64,000 bases of DNA from Ceratopteris richardii (GCA_020310875.1 CM035416.1:80051278-80115277); one strand, 5' to 3'; shown: positions 1-9,599, counted from the stretch's first letter. The notes: generated by a model not told the origin, from the sequence alone. A program made the numbers and translations.

Positions 1-1
1 A

Positions 2-1568
2 GTTAGAAGTTTTGGATTGCCTAGACCCCATCATGTAGGAAAGTTTCGGCTCTGCTTGAATAAGAAGATCACATCAGTATTTGGTGAATATAAACATATT
101 CACGGTAACATGCCTTACGAAGTAGGAAAAAAAAAGTTACATTTCACTTACAATGCATTTAACAACATATGGATAGATGTTATAAAACTTCAAACATACA
201 TGGTTCAGTTCTATAATATAAAAGAGCATGAATGTTCTGGTCTATTGAAATTTGTAATCAAACTTGATGAAGCTGAGCTTAAAAAACATCAAAAGATGGA
301 GAGAATAAGCATTGCACTGATGAACAAAGCTTTGGACTATAGCCTTGGGAAATTGGATACTCCATCTCTCAAAGTACAATCAGAAATGGAGTTATGGTGG
401 GTTGGCTGTGCTCAAGTTCCATCTGAGAGCCATAAAACACTTAAATGGTTATTCTCACAGACAAACATTCCAAATGTTATCCAAGGGCATCATGCAGGAG
501 AATTGTTGAATGTCAAAGACTACGGAAAATTTCAAGTTGAGTGGCATTTGAGTGGAGACCTAAAGACACTCAAATGCATGTTTGGTATAAGTGGGGGAGC
601 AAATTCTAAATACCCTTGCTTGTACTGCATGCAAAGCCCAGGCACAAATGGATGGATTACTAGAGCTGAGGGTGAAGAGGCTCCTTCTAGACAAAATGTT
701 ATTCTTCGTAACTACTCATCTTCTTCAATGATTTGGGATCCCATACTTCCAATAGCATTGACAAATGTACACATATGTACACTACATGCAGAGTTAAGAA
801 TCATTGACAAGTTGGTCCGTCTTCACTTGGATTATGCATATTCTATCAAGCCTACAACTCTTGCAGATGAATGCATAAAAAAATGTGAATGTCTTCTTTC
901 AGAAATGGGGTTTCATGGTGGTGATGTTCATCTAAGAAAAGATCCAAAGCTTTCACAAAATACAGGTGATGTTTTACAGGATGTCTCAATGGGAGGTGCA
1001 AAAGCAAGGAGATTCTTCAGCAACCATGATGGCAAACAACTTAATGCCATGTGGAATTCATGGAAAACATTTTGTGAGGTCACGACTAATGTAAAAAGCA
1101 AACCAGAAATAGCAAAAAAGAGAATGGAGGTGTGGGTCAAACTAGATAATCTTTTAAAGATCATGAGGCAGCAGGTAACATCAAAAAGTTATGTGACAGA
1201 TTTCAGAAAGGCGACCACAGAGCTTATAGAAACCATCATAGAGGCATGGGGTGCCAAAGACATAACATACTACTTGGTGAGCTCCAAAGATATTTTATTC
1301 AATTTATTTATTTTTAATTGAAATAAAGATCTAATGAAATTCTTCTGCTTTCCAGCATATTCTTCTTGTGCATGGTGCATTCTTTGCAGAAAAAGAACCA
1401 CTTGCCATGTGGAACACCCAAGGCATGGAAAAATCTCATTATCAAGCAAGGACAAGCTTCTTTAGGTGTACAAGGAAAGGAGGAGGAGTAACAAAGAGCA
1501 ATGCCTTCAGAGAGCTTTTTGATTGGTTCTTTAGAAGACAATTACAAAGGACCTCATGCCAAATATAA
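2..1568 (+). CDS. DDE-type transposase (5' partial), two exons
   Basis: The likely role is DNA cleavage and strand transfer of the surrounding transposon. The frame is open from base 2, so the N-terminus is missing. Exon 1 ends at 1276 before GTGAGC, exon 2 starts at 1356 after TTTCCAG, and the stop ends at 1568. The exon junction keeps frame. Counting from the codon at 17, an RNase-H-like triad can be proposed: Asp84 in IKLDEAEL (nt 266), Asp181 in LSGDLKTLKCMFG (nt 557) and Glu445 in NTQGMEKSHYQAR (nt 1428). A CxxC pair (CLYC, 201-204) and an H-rich segment (HICTLHAEL, 253-261) lie between Asp181 and Glu445. Insertion of a Cys/His cluster between the second Asp and the Glu is typical of the RAG1/Transib/hAT/KDZ type of transposase. 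The exact superfamily is not assigned. It converges with the minus-strand gene at 1871. Only the missing 5' end shows as damage. Confidence 0.7.
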
Positions 1569-1870
1569 TAAGAAGGATATGGCTATCTCCAGACAAATCA
1601 TGTATCAATATCACAAACTGAAAAAGACCACATTTCAAATAGAGCTTTAATATTTGCAATGTCTTTTATTTCTTTGAGAAATAAAAGATGTCATGTATGT
1701 ACATTTCATGATGTATTATGCTTTGAAAAGAAATATGTCTACTACCATCAGATGACTTTGACCAGAGAATCAATAACAATTACACCAAAAAAATTTGCAA
1801 TGTCTTATATCACATTGGGCAATTTCTGTATATGTACATTTGTTGAGATATAGAATTTGAAAAAATCAAG

Positions 1871-4639
1871 TCATTCCTTGAGCCTTTTGAAAGAGCTTGG
1901 CTCTGGCAAATCACCTCTATATCTCAGGAACTCTTTTCTCCTGTATCCAGCAATGCTTTTTAAATCTGACACCCCTGCAGCCATTGCATAGCTTGAATAA
2001 CAAAGAAAGTACCCTGCCCTTGAAGCATTGAGTCCAAGGGCATATCCAAAAATTCTGAATGCAGTTGCTCTTTCAAGCAGTAAAACTCTGAAAGCATTAA
2101 AGGGTATTGGAGTAAAACCCATGTATTTTGATAGAGTCCTCAAGCAGAACAATGCAAAGTCTGGCTCCTCACTATAGTGCTTGTGAATAACACAAAAAGT
2201 GGCTGGGTTCAACTTTGGAAGATAGTGGATAATAGAATGAATATCCACCTTTGCTTTTCCTTTCTCTTCTAAGGCTTTTCTTGTTCCCTTGCCCCTGCCA
2301 AGGTAATTGTCTTCATCCAATAAAGTTAACTGTGATAAAAATGAAAAACATGGTTAGATGAAGTGCAAGCACACTTAAGGAAACATGTGAAGTAACTTGA
2401 AACTATTAGAAAGAAAAGCAAGAGACACGACTGATGCAAGCGATAAGGGTCTTCAGAGAAATTCAGATTGTCGTTATCGCTTGCATCGGTCGTCATCAAT
2501 ATCTATTTGCAAACTGCCTAGAAACATCTAATGTTTGATAAATGAGGGGAATTCCCACAAGCAAGACATGTATAATCATTGCTGCATGCAACTCCTAGAC
2601 ACGACCGATACAAGCGATAAGGCCCAGCGGAAAATATCCGATGGGCCTAATCGCTTGCATCGGTCGTGATCCATTTCTGACACTTGGAATGGAGAACTTG
2701 GACAAATCTGATACAAGAAAGAGATTTTGCATTGGTCCCATCTCATATCCTTAACCTAAAGATCTTGAGAACATAGTTAACTGTATACCTTGATGTCATC
2801 TTCCTAAAGTCCAAACACGACCGATGCAAGCGATGAGGCCCAACGGAAAATATCCGATGGGCCTAATCGCTTGCATCGGTCGTGATCCATTTCTGACACT
2901 TCGAATGGAGAACTTGGACAAATCTGATACAAGAAAGAGATTTTGCATTGGTCCCATCGCATATCCTTAACCTAAAGTTCTTGAGAACATAGTTAACTGT
3001 ATACCTTGACGTCATCTTCCTCATATCCAAACACGACCGATGCAAGCGATGAGGCCCAGCGGAAAATATCCGATGGGCCTAATCGCTTGCATCGGTCGTG
3101 ATCCATTTCTGACACTTCGAATGGAGAACTTGGACAAATCTGATACAAGAAAGAGATTTTGCATTGGTCCCATCTCATATCCTTAACCTAAAGTTCTTGA
3201 GAATATAGTTAACTGCATACCTTGACGTCATCTTCCTAAAGTCCAAACACGACCGATGCAAGCGATGAGGACCGACGGAAAATATCTGATGGGCCTTGTC
3301 GCTTGCATCGGTCGTGATCGACTTCTGACACTTCTAATGGAGAACTTGGACAAACTGACACAAGATAGAGATTTTGCATCAAGCCCATCTCATCTCCTTT
3401 TCCTTTAAATCATGAGAATATATTTTACTACATACTTGACCTCATCTTCCTCTTCAAGTCCGAACACGACCGATGCAAGTGATAAGGCCCAACGGAGATT
3501 ATCCGTTAGGTTGTATCGCTTGCATCGGTCGTGGTCATTTTCTCACTTAAAAATAGAGATCTCGGACAAAAACTTTAATTGATAGAATATATCAAACAAC
3601 ATACCTTGACCTCATCTTCCTCCTCAATGAGCTCTTTTGAGTCAATACAAATTGTTCCTTTGTCCTCAGCGACATCCAAGAATGAATAGCCACGTCCAAA
3701 CGAGTATATTCCAAGTTGCTTCTGATGCTCATCAAACTCTTCATCAGCAAGTTTTGGCTTCTCTGAGATAGCTTTCTCAAAGCATTTTGAAAGAGCTTGT
3801 GATGAATCTTTGAATTCTTCATTAGACAAATCCAAATCAAGACGCAAAAATTCCTCACTTCTTTCTCCTTTCTTATTGATGAATCTCCTTGCAACTTCTT
3901 CTGCCTCAGCTATAGCTGCAAGACAGTAGTCCTCCCTTAGATTGAAAAGTTCCTGAATGTAAAATAGAGGTATGAACTCTTTCCCAGAGATAAAGTAAAA
4001 AGGTAGATTTGGGAGAAGTAGGGACTTCTCAGACACTTGAACTTCTTCACTTGGCTCCCTTATTGCAGTCTCTGCTTTAAAAGTGGCCACATCAAAATCT
4101 TTGACCTGCTCTTCTTCTGCTTGGAGATTGATCTCCTCAACAATCTCCATGACACCTTTCATAGTTTTTGAGCTAGCCTCAAGTGCCAGCTCTAAGCAAG
4201 GCTCGTCTTCATCATGAACATTTTCCTCCCTTTCAACTAAGATATGATCAAGCCATATCAAGAAAGCAATGTTTAAAGGGAGCAAGCAGCAGTCCTTTTC
4301 ATGCTCTGGGCATAAATCAAGCTTCCCTGGCAAAGGGGATATCCTTCTGCATTTTCTTGTGATTTTAGCCCTATCTATTGGATCCTTCCCAAAGATGTGA
4401 GGATGGACATAGGTTTTCTGAGAAATAGAAAGGATCCTCCCATCGACCAACCCCAAGAAAATCTCCCACTCATCCTTAAGAAAACTTTTCGAGTTCTCTA
4501 AGAGTTTTTCAAAATCAATTTCGGGGTTGAATATGGTCATTGCATCAGGAAAATAATCTACACTTAAACCCTCTTGAACCATGAAATCAAGAAGTTTCTC
4601 TGATGGAGAGACACTAAGGATCTCATTCATTACCTCCAT
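1871..4639 (-). CDS. Acidic protein of unknown function, two main exons around palindrome array A
   Basis: I do not recognise this protein. Exon 1 runs 4639-3605 (345 codons) and ends before GTATGTTG. Exon 2 runs 2329-1871 after a TTTTATCACAG acceptor. Both junctions are phase 0, giving about 497 residues. The first part has long Glu/Asp-rich segments (around residues 140-200 and at the exon end, ELIEEEDEVK). Exon 2 begins with a short basic stretch (GRGKGTRKALEEKGKAK), followed by a compact, Cys- and aromatic-rich region. A minus-strand TATAAATA lies at 4831-4824, about 190 bp before the start codon, and faces the promoter of the H3-Ulp1 gene. The intron (2330-3604) contains five 216-bp repeat units, each with a copy of the exon-1 end and donor site, so extra repeated exons are possible. 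It is probably an accessory factor of the transposon; function cannot be inferred. Confidence 0.55.
2427..2493. repeat. 67-bp palindrome, single copy left of array A
   Basis: The left arm is 2427-2444 (ACGACTGATGCAAGCGAT, one base off the consensus) and the right arm is 2476-2493 (ATCGCTTGCATCGGTCGT). It lies 174 bp before the first array-A palindrome. Its inner part is only weakly self-complementary. Confidence 0.85.
2590..3545. repeat. Array A: five palindromes in 216-bp tandem units
   Basis: Palindromes lie at 2601-2667, 2817-2883, 3033-3099, 3249-3315 and 3466-3532, spaced 216, 216, 216 and 217 bp. The unit around them is also repeated (TGGAGAACTTGGACAAA, AAAGAGATTTTGCATTGG, ATACCTTGACGTCATC). 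In the best copies an 18-nt outer arm is followed by an inner stem AGGCCCA...CGGA, a 5-nt loop and the complement, so about 29 of 31 positions pair. The array lies in an intron of the minus-strand acidic-protein gene. The last unit (3466) is the most diverged. Confidence 0.9.
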
Positions 4640-4677
4640 CTAAGCTGCAGCTTCTCTTGTATGTCTATTAGGAGAAC

Positions 4678-4745
4678 ACAACCGATGCAAGCGACTAGAG
4701 CGAGTCAACGTAGGTCAAACGGCGAAAATCGCTTGTATCGGTCGT
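4678..4745. repeat. Palindrome upstream of the acidic-protein start codon
   Basis: The left arm starts at 4678 (ACAACCGATGCAAGCGAC) and the right arm is 4728-4745 (ATCGCTTGTATCGGTCGT). The centre is diverged and pairs poorly. It sits between the minus-strand TATA box and the start codon at 4639, so it would be transcribed in the 5' leader of that gene. Confidence 0.8.
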
Positions 4746-4823
4746 GTCGGCGATGAAAGAAAAATACACATGTAGGTGAGAAATTCTCTGAAGGTTGAAA
4801 GTTTGAGTTTGTGAAGAAATAGG

Positions 4824-5046
4824 TATTTATAGGGGAGGAGGGAAGAAACGGTCGAGTGAGGTGGACCAATCACAGAGTGCCATGTGGCAACGTGTACGTT
4901 GCCCGATGCAATGGATAGATGACGTGGATCAATCAAATCATGCCACGTGGCAAAAGACGTTGGAATTCGCAACGGGTATCTGACGTGGACCAATCGGGGC
5001 ATGCCACGTGGCAGAACGGTCAACTCAGTTTTGGGACCTATTTAAG
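4824..5046. promoter_or_regulatory. Divergent promoter with G-boxes and CCAAT motifs
   Basis: A minus-strand TATAAATA (4831-4824) points toward the acidic-protein gene. A plus-strand TATTTAAG (5039-5046) points toward the H3-Ulp1 gene. The roughly 200 bp between them holds CACGTG G-boxes inside the palindrome TGCCACGTGGCA at 4944-4949 and 5005-5010, a degenerate one near 4881 (GCCATGTGGC), and GACGTGGACCAATC-like repeats that join an ACGT core to CCAAT. G-boxes are bound by bZIP and bHLH factors in plants. Co-regulation of the two genes is inferred. Confidence 0.6.
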
Positions 5047-6060
5047 CTCCCCTATTCATTTGCTTTTTTTTTTTTTGTCAACACTTGCCAAGCGTGGAGG
5101 TTCCATTGCCACCAAGTTTTTTGGCTACTTCACAATTTCTATAGAGAGCGCTCTCTCCGTAAGGTAATGTGGACACGACCGATGCAAGCGATTAGGGACA
5201 TCCGAGATTTTTGGATAACCCGAATCGCTTGGATCGGTCATGTTTTTTAAATAGCATCGAGTCCTTGATCATACCTTGCAAATTTTGGTTTCTTTTGTGT
5301 TGCTTGAGTATAACGCATTGTTACCTTTATTTTAACTTCTATTTATTGAAATATGATGATGAATTCAGGGACGACCGATGCAAGCGATGAGTGACATCTG
5401 GGCATTTACAGATGACTCTTATCGCTTGGATCGGTCGTGTCTCTAGTGAGGAGGGAAGAAACGGTCGAATGAGGTGGACCAATCATAGAGTGCCACGTGG
5501 TAAAGTGTACGTTCCCCGATGCAACGGATAGATGACGTGGATCAATCAAATCATGCCACGTGGCAAAAGACGTTGGAATTCACAACGGGTATCTGACGTG
5601 GACCAATCGGAGCATGCCACGTGGCACAATGATCAACTCAGTTTTGGGACCTATTTAAGCTTCCCTATTCATTTCCTTCATTTTTTTCTGTCAACACTTG
5701 CCAAGCGTCGAGGTTCCATTGCCACCACGTTTTTAGCCTACTTCACAATTTCTATAGAGAGCGCTCTCTACGTAAGGTAATGTGGACACGACCGATGCAA
5801 GCGATTAGGGACATCCGAGATTTTTGGATAACCCTTATCGCTTGGATCGGTCATGTTTTTTAATATCATCGAGTCCTTGATCATAGCTTGCAAATTTTGG
5901 TTTCCTTTGCTATGCTTGAGTATAACGCATTGTTACCTTTATTTTAACTACTATTTATTGAAATATGATGATGAATTCAGGGACGACCGATGCAAGCGAT
6001 GAGGGACGTCCGGGCATTTACGGATAACTCTTATCGCTTGGATCGGTCGTGTCTCTTACA
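4835..6060. repeat. 613-bp tandem duplication of promoter and first palindromes (array B)
   Basis: GAGGAGGGAAGAAACGGTCGA occurs at 4835 and again, with minor changes, at 5448, and similarity continues for about 613 bp. Each copy has the G-box/CCAAT promoter block, a TATTTAAG box (5039-5046 and 5652-5659) and two palindromes. The four palindromes are 5175-5241, 5371-5438, 5788-5854 and 5983-6050. The second promoter copy carries three perfect CACGTG cores (5494, 5557 and 5618). Right arms here read ATCGCTTGGATCGG, a variant specific to this array. Confidence 0.85.
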
Positions 6061-6660
6061 GTGGAACGAGTCATTGATTATAGTTTTCCAATTATCTTTT
6101 TCTTAGTGGTAATTGAGTATTTTGCATTGTAAGATATATTTTATTGATATTTCATGATAAATTTAAAGACGACCGATGTAAGCGATCAGGGACATACGAG
6201 CATTTCCGGATGACTGCTATCGGTTGCATCGGTCGTGCCTCTGATAGTGGAAAGAGTCATTCATTATAGTTTTCCAATTATCGTTTTCTTAGTGATAATT
6301 GAGTATTTTGAATTGTAAGATATATTTCATTGATATTTGATGATAAATTTGAATACGACCGATGCAAGCGATCAGGGACATCCGGGCATTTCCGGATGAC
6401 TGCTATCGCTTGCATCGGTCGTGCCTCTGATAGTGGAAAGAGTCATTGATTATAGTTTTCCAATTATCTTTATCTTAGTGATAATTGAGTATTTTGCATT
6501 GTAAGATATTATTTATTGATATTTGATGATTAATTTAAAGACGACCGATGCAAGCGATCAGGGACATCCGGGCATTTCCGGATGACTGTTATCGCTTGCA
6601 TCGGTCGTGCCTCTGATAGTGGAAAGAGTCATTGATCATAGCTTTTAGAGAGTAAGTTTT
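5983..6660. repeat. Array C: palindromes at 186-bp spacing
   Basis: Palindromes at 6169-6236, 6355-6422 and 6541-6608 are spaced 186 bp, counted from the one at 5983. The spacer is AT-rich (TATAGTTTTCCAATTATC, TAATTGAGTATTTTG) and unlike the spacers of arrays A and D. The inner stem is CATCCGG with CCGGATG. The array would lie in the 5' untranslated intron of the H3-Ulp1 gene if transcription starts at either TATA box upstream. Confidence 0.88.
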
Positions 6661-6719
6661 GACAGTGGAATATTCCACTTTTCCTAATTCCTTGCCTAAA
6701 GATTGATTTTTTGCAGAGT

Positions 6720-8481
6720 ATGGCTAGAACCAAAATGACAGCAAGGAAGTTGTACCCTGAGGGTCAGGACAAGAATGCCCAAGGGGAAAATGTCCAGGAG
6801 CAAAATTCCCAGAAGGTTCAAGCCAATGTGCCAGACAAGCCTTAAAAAAAAAGGGTCAACTACCATGTTAAGTCTTTGAGGGAAATTAGAAGAGCCCAAA
6901 AGTCTGTGGGATTGTTGATCCCAAGACTTCCATTTATGAGAGTTGTCAAGCAGATCTCAGCCAACCTTTGTTCTTTGATGAAGACCTCATCCTTTGTCAA
7001 TGTGAGGTGGCAAACTCAAGCACTGCTATGCCTGCAAGAAGCTGCAGAGGACTTTGCTATTGATTTCATGAATGATGCCTACTTATGTGCTGCTCATTCT
7101 CATAGGGTAACTTTAATGGCGAAGGATTATGTTATTGTTTCAAGAATAAGATATAAGTTTGATAAAGCTCTGGTTCCTATTGATCACCACGACAAAAAAT
7201 TCTTCGATATTTTAAATATACCTCCAGCTCGAGCACCTAAAACAACAGTTGTCATTGAAGAGATCAACGCTCAAGTCACTCATGATCATGAGACTAGAAC
7301 TGCAGCAAATAGTGAGGAGGAGAGGAAAAAGCAGGGATTATTTACAGAGGAAAGTGCCATCTTAACCCAGATTCAAAAGTTACAGAAAGCAAATAAAGAG
7401 CTCCTCAAGAAAGGAGATGGGCAGGTTATAGTTAATGTTGCAATGCCATGGCAAAGTGAATTGTTTCTTGACATTAGACCTGAAGATAACAAAATGTTGA
7501 GGGAGCTTCATCTTGAAATATCAGATAGTGTGGTCAACATTTCCCTCAGGTATATCTAGAGGCCTTAAAATGCTTTTGTTTTGTATAATTTTCTAGTTCC
7601 TTAACTGCATTTTTATTTCTTGATTTGTAGGGTTCTTCTTCAACAATGTGAGGAAGCGGTTCAAAGAAAAGTATTTATTTTAGATCCTCTGGTGACACAA
7701 TGTTTTTTGCATAAACATGGAGATGCCAAGTCCTTTCTACGGGGTTTTACAGAAGAAGTAGAATGTGTAATTTACCCATATATTGAAAAGTAAGTATTCA
7801 TCTTCATTTTGGAAACATATTTGTTTCATTTAAGAAAGTATATTTACATGCAACTCATTGACAGGGGCCATTGGAGTTTGATTATTGTGGACTTCAATGC
7901 ATATCAAGCTCTTTTCCTCAATTCTCTTCCATCACAGCATGGGAATTGCAAAGTGTAAGTTACTATACATTTTGTTGTTCTCTATTTTAAAGCCATGCCC
8001 CGTTTTGATTTTCACTTTACAATGCAGTGCTGCAAAGCTTCTCAAGATGCATATTGATCAGAATTTTCTAGGAATAGCTAAAATGAATGAACAAAAGCAA
8101 TTTGGATACAGCCAAATTCATGTGCCATTGCAGAGAGACTCAACATCATGTGGCTGGAGAGTGATTGCAAAAGCTGTAAGATTCTTGGAAAGAAGGTTCT
8201 ACAGTCCTGGATTGAATTTATCAGACTACCCAGATGCATGGATCATCTTGATCAGAGAGAGAGCAATAAATAGTATCATGAAACATGCAATCTGCCCACA
8301 TGATCCAGACTCACCTCCACCCCCTCCACCTGATAAAAAACAGTCTGAAGATAAAAAGAAAGGGCTTCCTCTTCACTCACCACTAAAGCATATGAACAAC
8401 ATAAAGAGTCAAGCTGAAAGCTCCAAAAAGGGACAGAAGCAACAGAGAAAGCAAGGCTCTAAAAAGGATAGAAAGGGTTAA
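6720..8481 (+). CDS. Histone H3/CENH3-like domain fused to Ulp1-type SUMO protease, transposon-encoded (one in-frame stop)
   Basis: The exons are 6720-7549, 7631-7789, 7865-7954 and 8028-8481, all with GT-AG borders and matching phases, giving 510 codons. Residues 1-10 (MARTKMTARK) copy the H3 tail, which is ARTKQTARK after Met; K4 and K9 positions are kept. A histone fold follows at about 53-150, with LREIRRAQKS, LLIPRLPF, LQEAAED and RVTLMAKD. Loop 1 is longer than in canonical H3, as in plant CENH3. Residues about 200-231 look like a coiled coil. Residues about 240-440 match a C48/Ulp1 protease: GHWSLIIVD with His332, then LNSL with Asn349 where Ulp1 has Asp, Gln395 and DSTSCG with Cys401. 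The tail is Pro-rich then Lys-rich, probably a nuclear signal. A TAA at 6843-6845 (codon 42) next to a nine-A run separates tail and fold. The frame matches on both sides, so this looks like a recent nonsense change. A leader intron is likely, because ATTTTTTGCAG precedes the start. Confidence 0.85.
6843..6845 (+). other. In-frame TAA inside the H3-Ulp1 reading frame
   Basis: The reading frame from the ATG at 6720 meets TAA at codon 42. The codons after it encode KKRVNYHVKS and then the histone fold in the same frame, aligning with the KKPHRYRPG region of H3. A single substitution would give the stop. Splicing it out is not obvious, because the only nearby AG (6852-6853) lacks a pyrimidine tract. 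Confidence 0.8.
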
Positions 8482-8757
8482 ATCAATTTTTGAGTCTTAG
8501 ATTGAAATCAATTGTAAAGCCAACCGAGGTTGGAATATTTATTTTTTAACAAATTGTATGTAGTTATGCCAATCTTCATCTGGAAGATGGTCACAATTGT
8601 ATCGAACCTCTTGAGAGTTTGACAAAAGTTCATTGGATGGTCCAATTAAATTTATTAATGTCACAATTATGAATGCATTGTGGGTTTTTTACTTCATTCT
8701 TGTTGGAAAGTGTTTAAATTCGAGAAGTTACAGAAGGACATAAAGAATTAAGAGGAC

Positions 8758-9595
8758 ACGACCGATACAAGCGATACGGGGAATCGGAGAATCTTGGATT
8801 GCCCCTATCGCTTGCATCGGTCGTATTATCCATTTCATCGCTGTTGCTAGTTTTTATACTCGTGAGTCAAATCTTTACGCAAGGTCACTTCTTGAAGTCT
8901 CCCGCGGTAGTTTGCTAACACGACCGATGTAAGCGAAAAGGGCCATCCGACAATTTCAGATTGCACTAGTCGCTTGCATCGGTCGTCTTCACTTATCTCG
9001 TCTCCTCTGCTTTATGCCTTGAGACATGCTCTTCTAATATTGAAATACCAAACCTTGGATTGGAATTTGCACCAAGTTCTCCACTCTCTCTTATATTACT
9101 TGGTAGTTTGCATTTGTACCATGATAATTTCTCTCGCGGTAGTTTGCTAACACGACCGATGTAAGCGATAAGGGCCATCCGACAATTTCAGATTGCCCTA
9201 GTCGCTTGCATCGGTCGTCTTCACTTATCTCGTCTCCTCTGCTTTATGCCTTAAGACATGCTCTTCTAATATTGAAATACCAAACCTTGGATTGGAATTT
9301 GCACCAAGTTCTCCACACTCTCTTATATTACTTGGTAGTTTGCGTTTGTACCATGATAATTTCTCTCGCGGTAGTTTGCTAACACGACCGATGTAAGCGA
9401 TAAGGGCCATCCGACAATTTTAGATTGCACTAGTCGCTTGCATCGGTCGTCTTCACTTATCTCGTCTCCTCTGCTTTATGCCTTAAGACATGCTCTTCTA
9501 ATATTGAAATACCAAACCTTGGATTGGAATTTGCACCAAGTTCTCCACACTCTCTTATATTACTTGTTATGTGTACCATGATAATTTCTCTTGCA
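8758..9595. repeat. Array D: four palindromes, three in 232-bp tandem units
   Basis: Palindromes lie at 8758-8824, 8920-8986, 9152-9218 and 9384-9450; the last three are spaced exactly 232 bp. The unit between them repeats nearly perfectly (TTATGCCTTGAGACATGCTC, GGATTGGAATTTGCACC) and is unrelated to arrays A-C. The inner stem is AGGGC.ATC with GAT.GCCCT. The array lies downstream of the H3-Ulp1 gene and downstream of the BAH-like gene, between their 3' ends. Confidence 0.9.
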
Positions 9596-9599
9596 TTAC

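Larger units (their letters stand above)
2330..3604 (-). other. Intron of the acidic-protein gene containing duplicated exon ends
   Basis: On the minus strand each 216-bp unit carries a near copy of the end of exon 1, such as GAAGATGACGTCAAG followed by GTATAC. It also has a possible acceptor (TTGTATCAG) upstream. In the unit around 3033-3099 the frame is open from that acceptor through the palindrome to the donor, and the palindrome would read HDRCKRLGPSD and onward. In the units around 3249 and 3466 the same frame contains stops. The segment may hold optional repeated exons, or may simply be duplicated exon-intron junctions. All intron phases would be 0. Confidence 0.4.

Noticed and set aside
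928..1164. Minus-strand ORF inside the transposase gene
   Set aside because: Shadow of the transposase frame, without domain features.
8993..9410. Two identical 61-codon minus-strand ORFs in array D
   Set aside because: They arise from the 232-bp unit repeat; similarity is explained by tandem duplication and there is no start context or domain.
2427..9450. CRISPR array
   Set aside because: The repeats are long palindromes in tandem units of a plant nuclear transposon, with repeated spacers and no cas genes.
2427..9450. Independent MITE or foldback insertions
   Set aside because: Copies recur at fixed positions in tandem units and no target duplications flank them, so they were amplified with the units.
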